A DNA stretch of 64,000 nt, from positions 1 to 64,000 of the forward strand of contig JAAVJQ010000002.1 of NCBI GenBank assembly GCA_012038135.1, written 5' to 3'. The translations under genes were made by a program, and so were the position numbers. Position 1 is the stretch's first letter; every line of letters starts with the position of its first letter. A model generated the notes under the pieces. It saw only the letters and a list, made by a program, of their open reading frames with translations, did not search any database and was not told the DNA's origin. Positions 1-8,557 of this stretch are shown piece after piece. This stretch comes from Salinimicrobium nanhaiense (GTDB lineage Bacteria; Bacteroidota; Bacteroidia; Flavobacteriales; Flavobacteriaceae).

Positions 1-123
1 ACCGATACGACTGGCACAAAACGAACCGTAATGATTTTCTTTGCTGCCAAAAAGTGGCACAAATCAAACCGAAATGCCTGGCACTAACCGACCGAAATCA
101 CTGGCACAATTCGAACCGAAATA
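1..123. repeat. 23-24-nt imperfect tandem repeats, possible IS21-like element end
   Basis: At least four related units are visible, starting near 11, 54, 78 and 101. Each reads roughly CTGGCACAAnnCGAACCGAAAT. The last three follow head to tail every 23-24 bases, and the window opens inside what looks like another unit. Multiple short terminal repeats that bind the transposase are typical of IS21-family ends, so this may be the terminus of an element lying left of the window. No transposase is visible here, so the assignment is only an inference from layout. Confidence 0.4.
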
Positions 124-604
124 GCCAGCAGGTTCCACGTTGCAGGTTTTTGTAATGATTTTGCGGGTTTGTCCCGTTACCAGTTGCCTGTTGCCGGTCT
201 ATTGTCTTTACTGTGATGCTGTGACGGAGTGATGGAGTGATGAAGCTGTTGGCTTTTAGCTTGTTTGAATAAGAGAGATTCTTCGCTCCGCAAAAGCTTT
301 GCTCTGAATGACAATTTCTGCGCTCTTTGCGAAATTTTTGCGGCCTCTGCGTGAAAGAATTCCGGGTTCAAGAATTAGGATTTAAAGCTGCTCGTTATGG
401 ATAGAGTCTATTCTTGTTGTTCTCTGCTCTTTCTTCTCCTTCATCTTCAAATCCTCAAATCTTCAAATTGTCATATTTCGCCTCCAGACTCATTTCTCCT
501 TTTAAGTGGAATCAAGGTAAAAAGGAGATCCTTCACTCAGCTGAAGCTTCGCTCTGGATGACAGCTCAATCATCTTCCAATTTACACATCTTCAAATCTT
601 CAAA
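124..604. other. Gene-free stretch with word-like repeats
   Basis: No convincing gene. The stretch holds fragments that recur elsewhere in the window: a CTGTTGGCTTTTAGCTT word near 245, segments around GCTCTGAATGACA and GCTCTGGATGACAG near 300 and 550, and runs of TCTTCAAATC/CTCAAATC near 435-475 and 575-610. The last run continues into the 3' end of the kynureninase gene. Short open frames here have low-complexity translations and are not called. Confidence 0.6.
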
Positions 605-1870
605 TTATTTCCCGAAGTAGCTCTTCAATATCTCCCCAAACCTCCACATCTCCTCAAAAGAACAATAAAAAGGTGCCGGCGCGAATCTTATCACGTTAGG
701 TTCCCGCCAGTCGGTTACCACGCCATTGCGCATTAGATAATGAAACAGCTCCTTGCCCTGCCCATGGAGAAAAACTGACAGCTGAGTTCCCCTTTCCTTC
801 GGAGTAATGATCTCAAAATCCCCGCCCACTTCCTCTGCTACTTCATGCAGAATGAACTCCAGGTAGGCCACGATCTTATTCCTTTTATCAATCAAAGCCG
901 GCATTCCTACTTCATCGAATAACTGCAAGGATGCCAGGTATGGTGCCAGGGCTAAAGCTGGTGGGTTGGAAATTTGCCAGGCATTTGCGTTTGGTTCAGG
1001 CTGAAATTCCCTTTCCATTAGGAAACGTCGCTCTTTATTATGGCCCCACCAGCCTTCAAATCGCGGTATATCATTCTGCCCGTGATACTTTTCATGCACA
1101 AAACATCCGGAAGCATTCCCCGGACCCGAATTCATGTACTTGTAGCTGCACCAGGCGGCGAAATCCACGTCCCACTCATGCAGTTTAAGCTCAATATTCC
1201 CGGCTGCATGTGCCAAATCCCAGCCTACAAAAGCGCCGGCTTCTTTTCCGGCTCTCGTGATGGTTTCCATCTCCAGCACCTGTCCGCTGTAATAATTTAC
1301 TCCACCCATGAGCACCAGAGCACACTCCTCTCCTACTTCTTCGATCTTCGCCAGAATATCTTCTGTCCTGAAATGATGTTCTCCTTCCCTTTTCTTCACC
1401 TCCACAATAGCCTCCTCCGGTTCCAACCCATGAAACCTCACCTGACTCGCCACCATATATTGATCACTCGGAAAGGCTTTTTCTTCCATAATGATCTTGT
1501 AGCGCTGCTTTGTGGGCCGGTAAAACGAGATCATCAGTAAATGTAGATTCACAGAAAGCGTATTCATCACCGTTACTTCTGATGGATTTGCTCCCACTAC
1601 AGGAGCCAGTTTTTCAGCAAAACGCTCATGATAATCCCACCAGGGTTTGTCCGCTTGAAAATGCCCTTCCACCGCCAGCTCAGCCCAGTCCGTCATCACC
1701 TCATCAACATACTGTTTTGCGTTCTTTGGCTGCAATCCCAGGGAATTCCCGGTGAAGTAAATTACTTCTTTGCCGTTCACTTTAGGGAAATGGAATTGAT
1801 TTCTGTAGTTCTTTAGAGGATCCTGTCGATCGAGTTGTTGGGCGTAGTGTCGTGTATTTTGAAACTGCAT
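605..1870 (-). CDS. kynU: Kynureninase
   Basis: A 421-aa PLP enzyme that cleaves kynurenine to anthranilate and alanine (or 3-hydroxykynurenine to 3-hydroxyanthranilate) in cytoplasmic tryptophan breakdown. The N-terminal stretch FTGNSLGLQP and the PLP lysine, K244 in CSYKYMNSGPG, are family hallmarks, and the length fits full-size kynureninases. The ATG at 1870 is preceded by a TACTTTTG box (1887-1894 on the complementary strand) with a short leader. No other kynurenine-pathway gene lies nearby. The 3' end runs into a TTCAAAT-type repeat, so the last codons may have been shaped by it. Confidence 0.93.
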   Translation of the reverse strand: MQFQNTRHYAQQLDRQDPLKNYRNQFHFPKVNGKEVIYFTGNSLGLQPKNAKQYVDEVMTDWAELAVEGHFQADKPWWDYHERFAEKLAPVVGANPSEVTVMNTLSVNLHLLMISFYRPTKQRYKIIMEEKAFPSDQYMVASQVRFHGLEPEEAIVEVKKREGEHHFRTEDILAKIEEVGEECALVLMGGVNYYSGQVLEMETITRAGKEAGAFVGWDLAHAAGNIELKLHEWDVDFAAWCSYKYMNSGPGNASGCFVHEKYHGQNDIPRFEGWWGHNKERRFLMEREFQPEPNANAWQISNPPALALAPYLASLQLFDEVGMPALIDKRNKIVAYLEFILHEVAEEVGGDFEIITPKERGTQLSVFLHGQGKELFHYLMRNGVVTDWREPNVIRFAPAPFYCSFEEMWRFGEILKSYFGK

Positions 1871-1886
1871 TGGGAGATTTTTTTTT

Positions 1887-1894
1887 CAAAAGTA
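1887..1894 (-). promoter_or_regulatory. Putative -7 promoter box for kynU
   Basis: On the minus strand the bases read TACTTTTG, matching the Bacteroidetes sigma consensus TAnnTTTG, 16 bases upstream of the kynU ATG. The expected upstream TTTG element is only weakly matched by a T-run, so this rests on one box. Confidence 0.42.
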
Positions 1895-1909
1895 AGAAAA
1901 GCAGGTCTA

Positions 1910-2081
1910 AAAAGCCTTTGGCTGTTGGCCATTAGCTGTTGGCTTCTTTATAAGTAGCCGTTGGTTTTTTTAAAGAAATTTCAGCTGTTCGCCATTAGCT
2001 ATTGGATTATTTACGGCTTTACTCACAAGAGCCTATAGAATCAGGCTAAAGGCTAATAGCTAAAGGCCAAAAGCTTTTAAA
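1910..2081. repeat. Word-like GGCTAATGGCC/GGCCATTAGC repeats, left of the S23 gene
   Basis: The stretch contains several variants of CTGTTGGCCATTAGC (near 1920 and 1985) and of the opposite sense, GGCTAATAGCTAAAGGCC (near 2045-2075). Related words in the opposite sense occur to the right of the four-helix-bundle gene (2510-2600), so that gene is bracketed by loosely inverted repeats. No gene is seen inside this stretch. Confidence 0.6.
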
Positions 2082-2438
2082 TTACCTTCCCTTCAGCTTT
2101 CCGTAGAGACTGTTCAATCCTCTCTGGATTCCGTGTAGTTCTTTAAGCTGTCTTTCCAGTTGGAGCTGGTCCAGATAATCTACTTCTTTACAGATGATCA
2201 ACAGGGTCTCCACCTCAAAGGCAGAACCAAGTGCAATTTCAATAAACCGGGCAAAATCTTTTTCTGAAGCCCTTGAACATCCTTCCGCAATATTTGACGG
2301 AATGGAAACACTTGCTCTTCTAATTTGGCTCACCAGCCCAAATTTCTCACTGTCTGGCAATTCTCTGGTAACAATATATATTCCCGCAGTAAAAGATATG
2401 CCACTTTTCCATACCTCATATTCTCTGAAATTTCTCAT
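2082..2438 (-). CDS. Four helix bundle protein (S23 / intervening-sequence protein family)
   Basis: A 118-aa protein resembling the S23 family first seen inside 23S rRNA intervening sequences and structurally related to the Avd accessory protein of diversity-generating retroelements. Supporting segments are YEVWKSGISF at the start, LPDSEKFGLVSQIRRASVS and IPSNIAEGCSRAS in the middle, and a helical C terminus, which together give four amphipathic helices. The biochemical role of stand-alone copies is not established; nucleic-acid binding is the usual guess. No reverse transcriptase or rRNA gene lies in the window, so it is a free-standing copy embedded in repeat-rich DNA. Confidence 0.85.
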   Translation of the reverse strand: MRNFREYEVWKSGISFTAGIYIVTRELPDSEKFGLVSQIRRASVSIPSNIAEGCSRASEKDFARFIEIALGSAFEVETLLIICKEVDYLDQLQLERQLKELHGIQRGLNSLYGKLKGR

Positions 2439-2635
2439 TTTTAATAATTAAGGGTTAGAGACAGAAGATATTCAATTAAAACTTAAATTTTTAAATTCAG
2501 ATAAAATAAAGCTAAAGGCCAACGGCTAATGGCTCAAAGCGTATAGGATGCACTTCCCTTAAAACAAGCCAACGGCCAAAGGCTAATGGCCAATAGCTTT
2601 ACACGATGTTCTTCTCAGAAGCCTCGGCTTAACCT
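2439..2635. repeat. Word-like GGCTAATGGCC repeats, right of the S23 gene
   Basis: Contains AAAGGCCAACGGCTAATGG near 2515 and CAACGGCCAAAGGCTAATGG near 2572, a near-duplicate pair about 55 bases apart. These words are the reverse complement sense of those at 1915-1945. The rest is AT-rich and carries no recognisable gene. Confidence 0.6.
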
Positions 2636-3277
2636 TTATTTCCGCCTACTTATCGTGAGTCCGTCTCTAACGGGCAACATCACCGTCTCCAGCCGCTCAT
2701 CTTCCGCCAATAGCCTATTGTATTCCAGCAAAGCTTTGGTAGATTCATCATCGTCTTTCACAGGCTCCACCACTTTGCCACTCCAAAGAACATTGTCAGA
2801 TAAGATAACGCCGCCGGGGCGGAGTTTTTGCATGATCTGATGAAAGTAGATTGGGTAATTGGGTTTATCGGCATCAATAAAGACCAGATCAAAATCCTCT
2901 TTTAGAGAGGGTATAATTTCTGTAGCATCACCAAGATGCTGTACGATCTGCTCTTTCCAGGGTGAGGCTTCGAAATACTTTTTTTGAAGATCGACGAGTT
3001 CTTCATTAATGTCGATGGTATGCAGAATTCCATCCGATCTCATTCCCTCTGCCAGACATAAAGCCGAATATCCTGTATAAGTGCCGATCTCAAGAATGTT
3101 CTGCGGATTGATCAACTTAGACAGTAAACTCAGCAGCCGACCCTGATAATGTCCGCTAAGCATCCTTGGCTGTAATACTTTCTGATTGGTTTCCCGGTTG
3201 AGTTGCTGTAACAGTTCGGGTTCTTTAGCGGAGTGTTGAACTACGTAATCATCTATGGCTTGTGGCAAAAAATGCAT
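2636..3277 (-). CDS. SAM-dependent O-methyltransferase (caffeoyl-CoA/catechol OMT family)
   Basis: A 213-aa cytoplasmic class I methyltransferase. The SAM-binding loop is EIGTYTGYS (residues 63-71). The motif VFIDADKPNY (D135, D137) and LSDNVLWSG (D161, N162) match the divalent-metal ligands of the catechol/caffeoyl-CoA O-methyltransferase family. Length is typical for bacterial members, which methylate hydroxyl groups of small aromatic or catechol-like molecules; the real substrate cannot be read from the sequence. It lies on the same strand upstream of kynU and the S23 gene but is separated from both by repeat-rich spacers, so co-transcription is doubtful. Confidence 0.88.
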   Translation of the reverse strand: MHFLPQAIDDYVVQHSAKEPELLQQLNRETNQKVLQPRMLSGHYQGRLLSLLSKLINPQNILEIGTYTGYSALCLAEGMRSDGILHTIDINEELVDLQKKYFEASPWKEQIVQHLGDATEIIPSLKEDFDLVFIDADKPNYPIYFHQIMQKLRPGGVILSDNVLWSGKVVEPVKDDDESTKALLEYNRLLAEDERLETVMLPVRDGLTISRRK

Positions 3278-3517
3278 CTTTTAGTATTGAGATTTGAGAT
3301 TTGAGTATTGAGATAAACAAAATGAACTACAAAGTTAGATTATCTTTTAGAGAAACTGCTGACCCTTAGCCAAATATCAAGAAATCTTATGCATTAAAAT
3401 CTTTTGAGAAAATATTAGAAACATCCAATTAACTAATCACCTATTAACTGATTAACCAATCTTGGAATTTGGTACTTGTTTTTTGGTGCTTGCATTAAGA
3501 TAGAGGCGGGGGTGAGG
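3278..3517. other. Intergenic spacer with low-complexity words
   Basis: AT-rich spacer between tatA and the O-methyltransferase gene. It starts with alternating TTGAGATTTGAGTATTGAGAT (around 3287-3312) and later has AACTAATCACCTATTAACTG with variants (3429-3460). No gene, tRNA or strong terminator was recognised. Confidence 0.5.
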
Positions 3518-3799
3518 CTAAAATCTTCGTTTCACCGATCCTGTGATCTCCTCGATCTCTTCCTTGACCTTGTCGATCTCCTTCTTCACGTCATTCCCCA
3601 TGGAAGTGTCCATCCCGTGTTTTTCTGCAGATCGCATGACTTCGGACTTAATGTCGTTGGTGGCATTTTTGATGCTACGCATCCCTTTCCCTAATCCGCG
3701 GGCGATTTCCGGAATTTTATCTGCACCAAAGACCATCACCAGCACGAACATGATGAACGCCATCTCGGCACCACTGATAAAAAGAGGAAGTATTTGCAT
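3518..3799 (-). CDS. tatA: Sec-independent protein translocase subunit TatA/TatE family
   Basis: A 93-aa protein with the TatA plan: a short N-terminal membrane helix (about residues 3-22), the hinge FGADKIPEIARGLGKGMR with its FG and PEIARGLG signature, then an amphipathic helix and a charged, probably disordered tail rich in K and E. It would form or help form the pore exporting folded twin-arginine proteins. I chose the ATG at 3799 rather than a longer reading to 3853, because the extra 18 residues lie in repeat-like DNA and precede the hydrophobic helix. tatC is not in the window. TatB-type function cannot be excluded. Confidence 0.87.
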   Translation of the reverse strand: MQILPLFISGAEMAFIMFVLVMVFGADKIPEIARGLGKGMRSIKNATNDIKSEVMRSAEKHGMDTSMGNDVKKEIDKVKEEIEEITGSVKRRF

Positions 3800-4475
3800 A
3801 AGACTGCAAATATACTGAGATTTAAAATGAGAACCAAGACCGCTGCGCTGCAAGAATCAAGAGGCAAGACCTTTTTTAGACAGCTGCGCACCTCCTGCGG
3901 AGGGATTTGTCTCCGGACCACCCCGTCTGCCTTCGGCAGGTTTCCTGCTAAAACCGAGAATGACGAAACACATTTACTCAAGCCAACTCCCCTCCTTTGG
4001 AGGGGCCGGGGGAGGATGAGATAGAAAAAGAACCAAGACCGCGGCGCCTGCCCGTCCGGCAGGCGGACTACAAGAATCAAGAGGCAAGACTTGTTCGCGA
4101 CAGCTGCGCACTCCTGCGGAGGGATTTGCCTCCGGACCACCCCGTCTGCCTGCGGCAGCCACCCCTCCTTGAAAAAAGGAGGGGAACACTTAGGTGCCTG
4201 CGGCACCACTGCCTTCGGCAGGTTTAGTGTTACTGAAAAGAGCACTCAAACTGCCTCCCCTCCTCTGTAGGGGCCGGGGGAGATGAGCACAAAAAAACCC
4301 TCCGAAAAGAGGGTTTAATTTTAATTTAAGTCCGGGGCCTCCTCCCAAAGGGAGGAGAAAACACCTTCAGGTGTTTTGAACCTCAACCGGCTCCCCTCCT
4401 TTTTTTAAGGAGGGGTGGCAGGCGAGAGCCTGACGGGGTGGTCCCGGAGACGAACCCGCCGCAGGCGACAAGGCC
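3800..4475. repeat. GC-rich repeat mosaic between tatA and the M1 peptidase gene
   Basis: No gene. Two related blocks of about 110-125 bp run from GAACCAAGACCGC (about 3830-3943 and 4030-4158). Both continue through CAAGAATCAAGAGGCAAGAC and GACAGCTGCGCAC to TCCGGACCACCCCGTCTGCC. Interleaved are hairpin words: CCGTCCGGCAGGCGG near 4050, CTGCCTTCGGCAGG near 3928 and 4209, CCCCTCCTTTGGAGGGGCCG near 3988 (with a variant near 4257), and a long CCCTCCTT...AAGGAGGGG pair near 4394-4418. The block is much more GC-rich than the surrounding genes. It also contains the terminator of the M1 peptidase gene. Confidence 0.7.
4291..4316 (-). terminator. Rho-independent terminator for the M1 peptidase gene
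   Basis: Read on the minus strand, an 8-bp stem AAACCCTC/GAGGGTTT with a six-base loop is followed by a run of seven T. It lies about 160 bases downstream of the M1 peptidase stop, the only upstream gene on that strand. Strong stem plus T-run make this a confident call. Confidence 0.85.
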
Positions 4476-6785
4476 TTACCCCTGAGTTCTCTCTTTAAAC
4501 TCCTGAAATTTATCTGCTTTAGCAGCTTGTGGCCAGGAATTGTTGCTGGTATCAACATCGGCAGTTTCCAGATCGGGATCTACTACGATCTTGGTGATCT
4601 CTTTATCTGTCGCCAAAGCTCTGCTTACCTGATTGTCATTCTTTCTCCAGATTTGTACCGGATAAGTCACTTTTTCTGAAGTACCATCAGCATAGGTGTA
4701 CTCAACAATAATAGGCATAACAAGTCCGCCCGGCTTGTTAAAGGTCACCTGGTAAAAATACTTTGGCATCTTCATCTCTGCTCTTTGCTGCGGAGTGAAA
4801 TTGTCCATCAGGTATTCATTTAATGTTGGTGCATTTTCAGCAGGAGTTTTTCCTTTCATGCTTTCATTATATTCTTCACCGCCTTCTTCCACTACATAAA
4901 GTACATCCATAGCAGATGGATCTTCCACGCCGTAACGCTTCAGCAGTTCGGTTCCTTCTTTCGTAGGCTTGTCGGTCACGTAATATTTTTTAACTTCTTC
5001 AACACCTATATCCACAAAATCTGTGGTATAGAACCAGCCTCTCCAGAACCAATCAAGATCAACGGCAGATGCATCTTCCATTGTTCTGAAAAAATCTTCA
5101 GGAGTTGGGTGCTTGAACATCCATCTTTGCGCGTATGTTTTAAAAGCATAGTCAAAAAGTTCACGACCCATCACGGTTTCTCTAAGGATATTAAGTGCAG
5201 TTGCCGGCTTTCCGTAGGCATTATTTCCTAACTGATATACATTTTCAGGATTTGACATGATAGGAGAAATGAACGACTGATCACCTTTCATATAATCCAC
5301 GATTCTTGCAGGCTCTCCTCTTCTGGAAGGGTATTTTGTGTGCGGCGCAATATCTTCAGGATATTTATCTCCGTACTCCTGCTCGGCCACATATTGCATG
5401 AAAGTGTCAAGACCTTCATCCATCCAGCCCCACTGGCGTTCATCTGAATTTACGATCATAGGGAAAAAGTTGTGCCCTACTTCATGGATGATCACGCTCA
5501 TCATTCCGTATTTCACACGATCGCTATAGGTTCCATCCTCATTAGGCCTTCCGTAGTTCCAGGAGATCATGGGATACTCCATTCCCTGATTTTTGGCGTG
5601 CACAGAGATCGATTTGTGGTAAGGATATTCAAAAGTATGGTCAGAATAAGACTGTAAAGTATGCGCTACAACCTTGGTAGAAAAATCTTCCCAAAGCGGA
5701 TTTCCTTCTTTTGGATAAAGGGAAACGGCCATTACATCTTTGTTCTCAAGCTTCACAGCCATCATATCCCAGATGAATCTTCTGGAAGTGGCGAAAGCAA
5801 AGTCGCGCACCATTTCGGCTTTAAGTTTCCAGGTTTTCTTCTTGTCAGAAAAGCCTTTTTCAGCAGCCTCTGCTTCTTCCTGGGTTACGATCATAACAGG
5901 TTTGTCATAAGACTTTTTAGCCTGCTCGTAACGACGCATCATTTCCTTGCTGAAAACTTCCTTACGGTTTACGAGTTCTCCCGTTCCGTCAAGAATATGA
6001 TCTGCAGGCACGGTGATGTTCACCTCGTAATCTCCAAACGGAAGTGCAAATTCTCCATTCCCCCAAAACTGGTAGTTCTGCCAGCCCTCTACATCATTAT
6101 AGACTGCCATTCTTGGAAAGAACTGCGCGATCACGTAGGCGTTGTTCCCATCTTCCGGAAAATGTTCGTATCCGGAACGGGCGCGATCTGTAACGTGATT
6201 ATTTACATTGTACCACCATGCGATGTCAAAAGTGAATTTTTCCCCTGCCTTTAATGGCTGCGGAAGGTCCACTCTCATCATGGTCTGGTTGATAACCGTT
6301 TTTAGAGGCTGTCCATTTGAGCTCACTTCGGTAATATTGAAGCCACCATCAAAGGAATCCTGCATGTATTCATCCACGAAATTTCCGGGTTGGGCCACCG
6401 GCGGAATTCCATTTCCGTCCTTCAATTTGGCAATAGATTCTTTTGAACGAATATTTTGATCCAACTGCACCCACAGGTATTCAAGATCATCGGGCGAATT
6501 ATTGTGATAGGTAATGGTTTCGCGACCGGTAAGCTTTTGAGTCTTGTCATCCAGCTCGATGTCCATTTTGTAATCGGCTTCATTTTGATAATAAGCAGGA
6601 CCGGGAGCACCGCTTCCTGTGCGGTACTGGTTTGGGGTTGAAAATTCCTGGTAAAGCTGGCGGAATTTGTTTTCATTGATGTGTCCCCCTTCCCTTTGCT
6701 CTGTTTGTTGTTCTGTTTCCTGGGCAAAAACGCCGGCAGAGAACAAAATGAAAAAAGCCGCAAGGGCAGTTTTAATAGATCTCAT
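4476..6785 (-). CDS. M1 family (gluzincin) metallopeptidase, secreted
   Basis: A 769-aa zinc aminopeptidase-like protein. A signal peptide ends near AGVFAQ (about residue 22), so it is exported. An N-terminal beta domain comes first. The substrate/exopeptidase motif is GMEYPMISW instead of the classic GAMEN. The zinc site is HEVGH (residues 434-438), followed 18 residues later by the third ligand E457 in WMDEGLDTF. Related Bacteroidetes proteins are annotated as M1 peptidases; the natural substrate is unknown. The altered GAMEN motif suggests a different N-terminal preference (inference). The gene is followed by its own terminator, and a DUF6702 gene lies directly upstream on the same strand (57-bp gap), so the two may be co-transcribed. 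Confidence 0.9.
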   Translation of the reverse strand: MRSIKTALAAFFILFSAGVFAQETEQQTEQREGGHINENKFRQLYQEFSTPNQYRTGSGAPGPAYYQNEADYKMDIELDDKTQKLTGRETITYHNNSPDDLEYLWVQLDQNIRSKESIAKLKDGNGIPPVAQPGNFVDEYMQDSFDGGFNITEVSSNGQPLKTVINQTMMRVDLPQPLKAGEKFTFDIAWWYNVNNHVTDRARSGYEHFPEDGNNAYVIAQFFPRMAVYNDVEGWQNYQFWGNGEFALPFGDYEVNITVPADHILDGTGELVNRKEVFSKEMMRRYEQAKKSYDKPVMIVTQEEAEAAEKGFSDKKKTWKLKAEMVRDFAFATSRRFIWDMMAVKLENKDVMAVSLYPKEGNPLWEDFSTKVVAHTLQSYSDHTFEYPYHKSISVHAKNQGMEYPMISWNYGRPNEDGTYSDRVKYGMMSVIIHEVGHNFFPMIVNSDERQWGWMDEGLDTFMQYVAEQEYGDKYPEDIAPHTKYPSRRGEPARIVDYMKGDQSFISPIMSNPENVYQLGNNAYGKPATALNILRETVMGRELFDYAFKTYAQRWMFKHPTPEDFFRTMEDASAVDLDWFWRGWFYTTDFVDIGVEEVKKYYVTDKPTKEGTELLKRYGVEDPSAMDVLYVVEEGGEEYNESMKGKTPAENAPTLNEYLMDNFTPQQRAEMKMPKYFYQVTFNKPGGLVMPIIVEYTYADGTSEKVTYPVQIWRKNDNQVSRALATDKEITKIVVDPDLETADVDTSNNSWPQAAKADKFQEFKERTQG

Positions 6786-6841
6786 AGATAAAATTTAAGT
6801 TTAGGTTGCTAAAAATAATTTAATTCTGAAGTATTACAATT

Positions 6842-7345
6842 TTAATTGCTGAAATTTAAGTTTCCTTCCGGATTATCTCTCATGAGCAGCAGGCTCTTGA
6901 TCTTGCCTCCATGGTTCACTTTTACAACATTTTTTTGCTCCGGAAAAAGATCGGTCAAAACAGCATTTTGAACCGCTATGTTTTTTACCGGCTCCACCTC
7001 TTCCGCCTCCAGGTACACCAGCAATTGGTCTTTATCATATTCTTTTCCAATATAATTTAACGTCCTCTGCTTACCATTCACACTGATGCTCAATTTATCC
7101 TGAAAGTATCGCTCCACAAATTGATCTGCTGCGGAATGTTCCTCCTCTTTTGTAAGATAGATCTCTTTGTTGTAGCGCTTTTGCAAAAGATCCTCCATGT
7201 CATCTGTAAAGACATGAGATATGATCTGAAGCGAGCGCTGTTCCTCGTTGTACTTTATATCAGTCGCACTCACGTAGAATTTATGCGCAGCGGTAAAAGC
7301 AACTAACGGCAACAGGGCCAATAAAATAAGTAAGGTTTTTTTCAT
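6842..7345 (-). CDS. DUF6702 family exported protein
   Basis: A 167-aa protein with a signal peptide (hydrophobic stretch LLILLALLPLVAFTAA), then AHKFYVSATDIKYNEEQ, a pattern typical of the flavobacterial DUF6702 family, which is regularly found beside M1 peptidase genes. The predicted mature part is a small beta-rich domain; its function is unknown. The ATG at 7345 is preferred over a TTG one codon earlier. It lies upstream of the M1 peptidase gene on the same strand with a 56-base gap, so a functional link (for example an accessory subunit) is possible but not shown. Confidence 0.82.
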   Translation of the reverse strand: MKKTLLILLALLPLVAFTAAHKFYVSATDIKYNEEQRSLQIISHVFTDDMEDLLQKRYNKEIYLTKEEEHSAADQFVERYFQDKLSISVNGKQRTLNYIGKEYDKDQLLVYLEAEEVEPVKNIAVQNAVLTDLFPEQKNVVKVNHGGKIKSLLLMRDNPEGNLNFSN

Positions 7346-7747
7346 CAATTAAAGTCTGAAGTTATTCAATCTGAACAAAGACTGTTCCACAGACACACTT
7401 TTTAGACTGCAGCAGAAGCAGAAGGTTTAATTCCGGGAGAAACCAGAATCAAGAAACTAGAACCAAGACTTTGATTTTTGCTCTGTTGGCGCGGATTTGT
7501 AATCCGTGCCGAGTTCTATTACCAAATGAATTAAAACAAACAATCATTAGCTTTTTCACACCAATGCCTTTCGACCAGCTCTCCCTCCGGCCTAGGGCTT
7601 AGGGTGACATTTTTGTAGAAACAGGAGCTAAGAGTCAAGAGCCAAGACTTTATAACAATTGGAATTTGAAATTTGGTGCCTGGAATTTAGTACAAGGCTC
7701 ACTGCTCATTCATTTTTGTTTATTGTTATTGTTTATTGCATAATTGT
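7346..7747. repeat. Repeat-mosaic intergenic region 1
   Basis: No gene. In order it contains AACCAGAATCAAGAAAC-type words (7441-7470), one hairpin unit with core GCGGATTTGTAATCCG (7488-7511), a CCTTTCGACCAGCTCTCCC block with related copies near 8639 and 9112 (7567-7611), AAGAGTCAAGAGCCAAGAC words (7629-7648), and a TTTATTGTTATTGTTTATTG run (about 7719-7738). The hairpin unit belongs to a 16-copy family in this window. Confidence 0.7.
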
Positions 7748-8557
7748 TCACTGTTCATTGAAAATAGTGCTCTGCTCCAGCAGGAACTGGATGAGATTCA
7801 TCTCCTTTTCCTTTTCCAGAAGTTCCCGGGGAAATCCCGAAGCATTTAAAAATGTAACAAAATCGCTGATCTGTCGGACTTGAACATTCAGTACCTCTTC
7901 AAAAAAGTCATTATCGTACCGGCTTCTGATTTCCCGTTCAAGATTGATCATCCCTCTCTGGTTCAGCGGAGAAGGAGGGCGTTCTTTTGCCTTTTTAGGA
8001 GGAAAGATGAAACCAATGATCCCTCCAATAATTGCAAAAGGATCGGCACCATATTGCAGTCCGCTGTTCCCGGGCATGGCTGCATTGGCTACAGCAGATT
8101 GTCCGTCCTGCCTCCATTCATATTCGTAATCATTTATAGAAGCTGCGGTCATTGTGGGGAGATCCAACTTTACCGTTTTAATATTTACGGCATCAACATC
8201 CAGTCTTCCGGTAAGATCATGTGGCTTTACTACCACTTCCGGCAGATCATTAATATTTTCCACAATCTCCACATTCAAGGTCCTGCTCTTCACAGTCTGC
8301 TCATCTACAACGAACAGCAGATCTTTATACTGAAGTGCCGAAAAATATAAGGAGTCATTAAGCTTTGCATAGATACTGAAGTTGCCTTTTTCTGTTGATA
8401 CACTTCCCTTTCCGGAATTTTTATTATAGATCGTAATTCCCTTAGGATCGCCTTCCGCCGGTACTTTTATAGTACCTTCAATCTCCACCTCCCCAAAAGA
8501 TTGAGCAGTCGAAAATGTTGTGATGAACAGAAAAATTAGAAGCAGCAGGTTCTTCAT
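7748..8557 (-). CDS. Carboxypeptidase-like regulatory domain protein (paralogue 1)
   Basis: A 269-aa exported protein. After a signal peptide (about residues 1-18, ending TTFSTAQ) comes a CarboxypepD_reg-like beta-sandwich (about residues 25-110), with the pattern GDPKGITIYNKNSGKGSVST...GNFSIYAKLNDSLYFSALQYK. The remainder is a helical segment ending in an acidic/hydrophobic LLEKEKEMNLIQFLLEQS. Such domains occur in TonB-receptor-type and surface proteins of Bacteroidetes, but no plug or barrel follows here, so this is a small stand-alone version. It is clearly related to the gene at 9341-10123 across its length. Function unknown; a periplasmic or outer-membrane-associated role is inferred. 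Confidence 0.83.
   Translation of the reverse strand: MKNLLLLIFLFITTFSTAQSFGEVEIEGTIKVPAEGDPKGITIYNKNSGKGSVSTEKGNFSIYAKLNDSLYFSALQYKDLLFVVDEQTVKSRTLNVEIVENINDLPEVVVKPHDLTGRLDVDAVNIKTVKLDLPTMTAASINDYEYEWRQDGQSAVANAAMPGNSGLQYGADPFAIIGGIIGFIFPPKKAKERPPSPLNQRGMINLEREIRSRYDNDFFEEVLNVQVRQISDFVTFLNASGFPRELLEKEKEMNLIQFLLEQSTIFNEQ

Noticed and set aside
3736..4245. Long open frame extending tatA upstream and GC-rich frames at 3974-4227
   Set aside because: They lie in the repeat mosaic and have a proline/cysteine-rich, biased composition; only the TatA part is supported.
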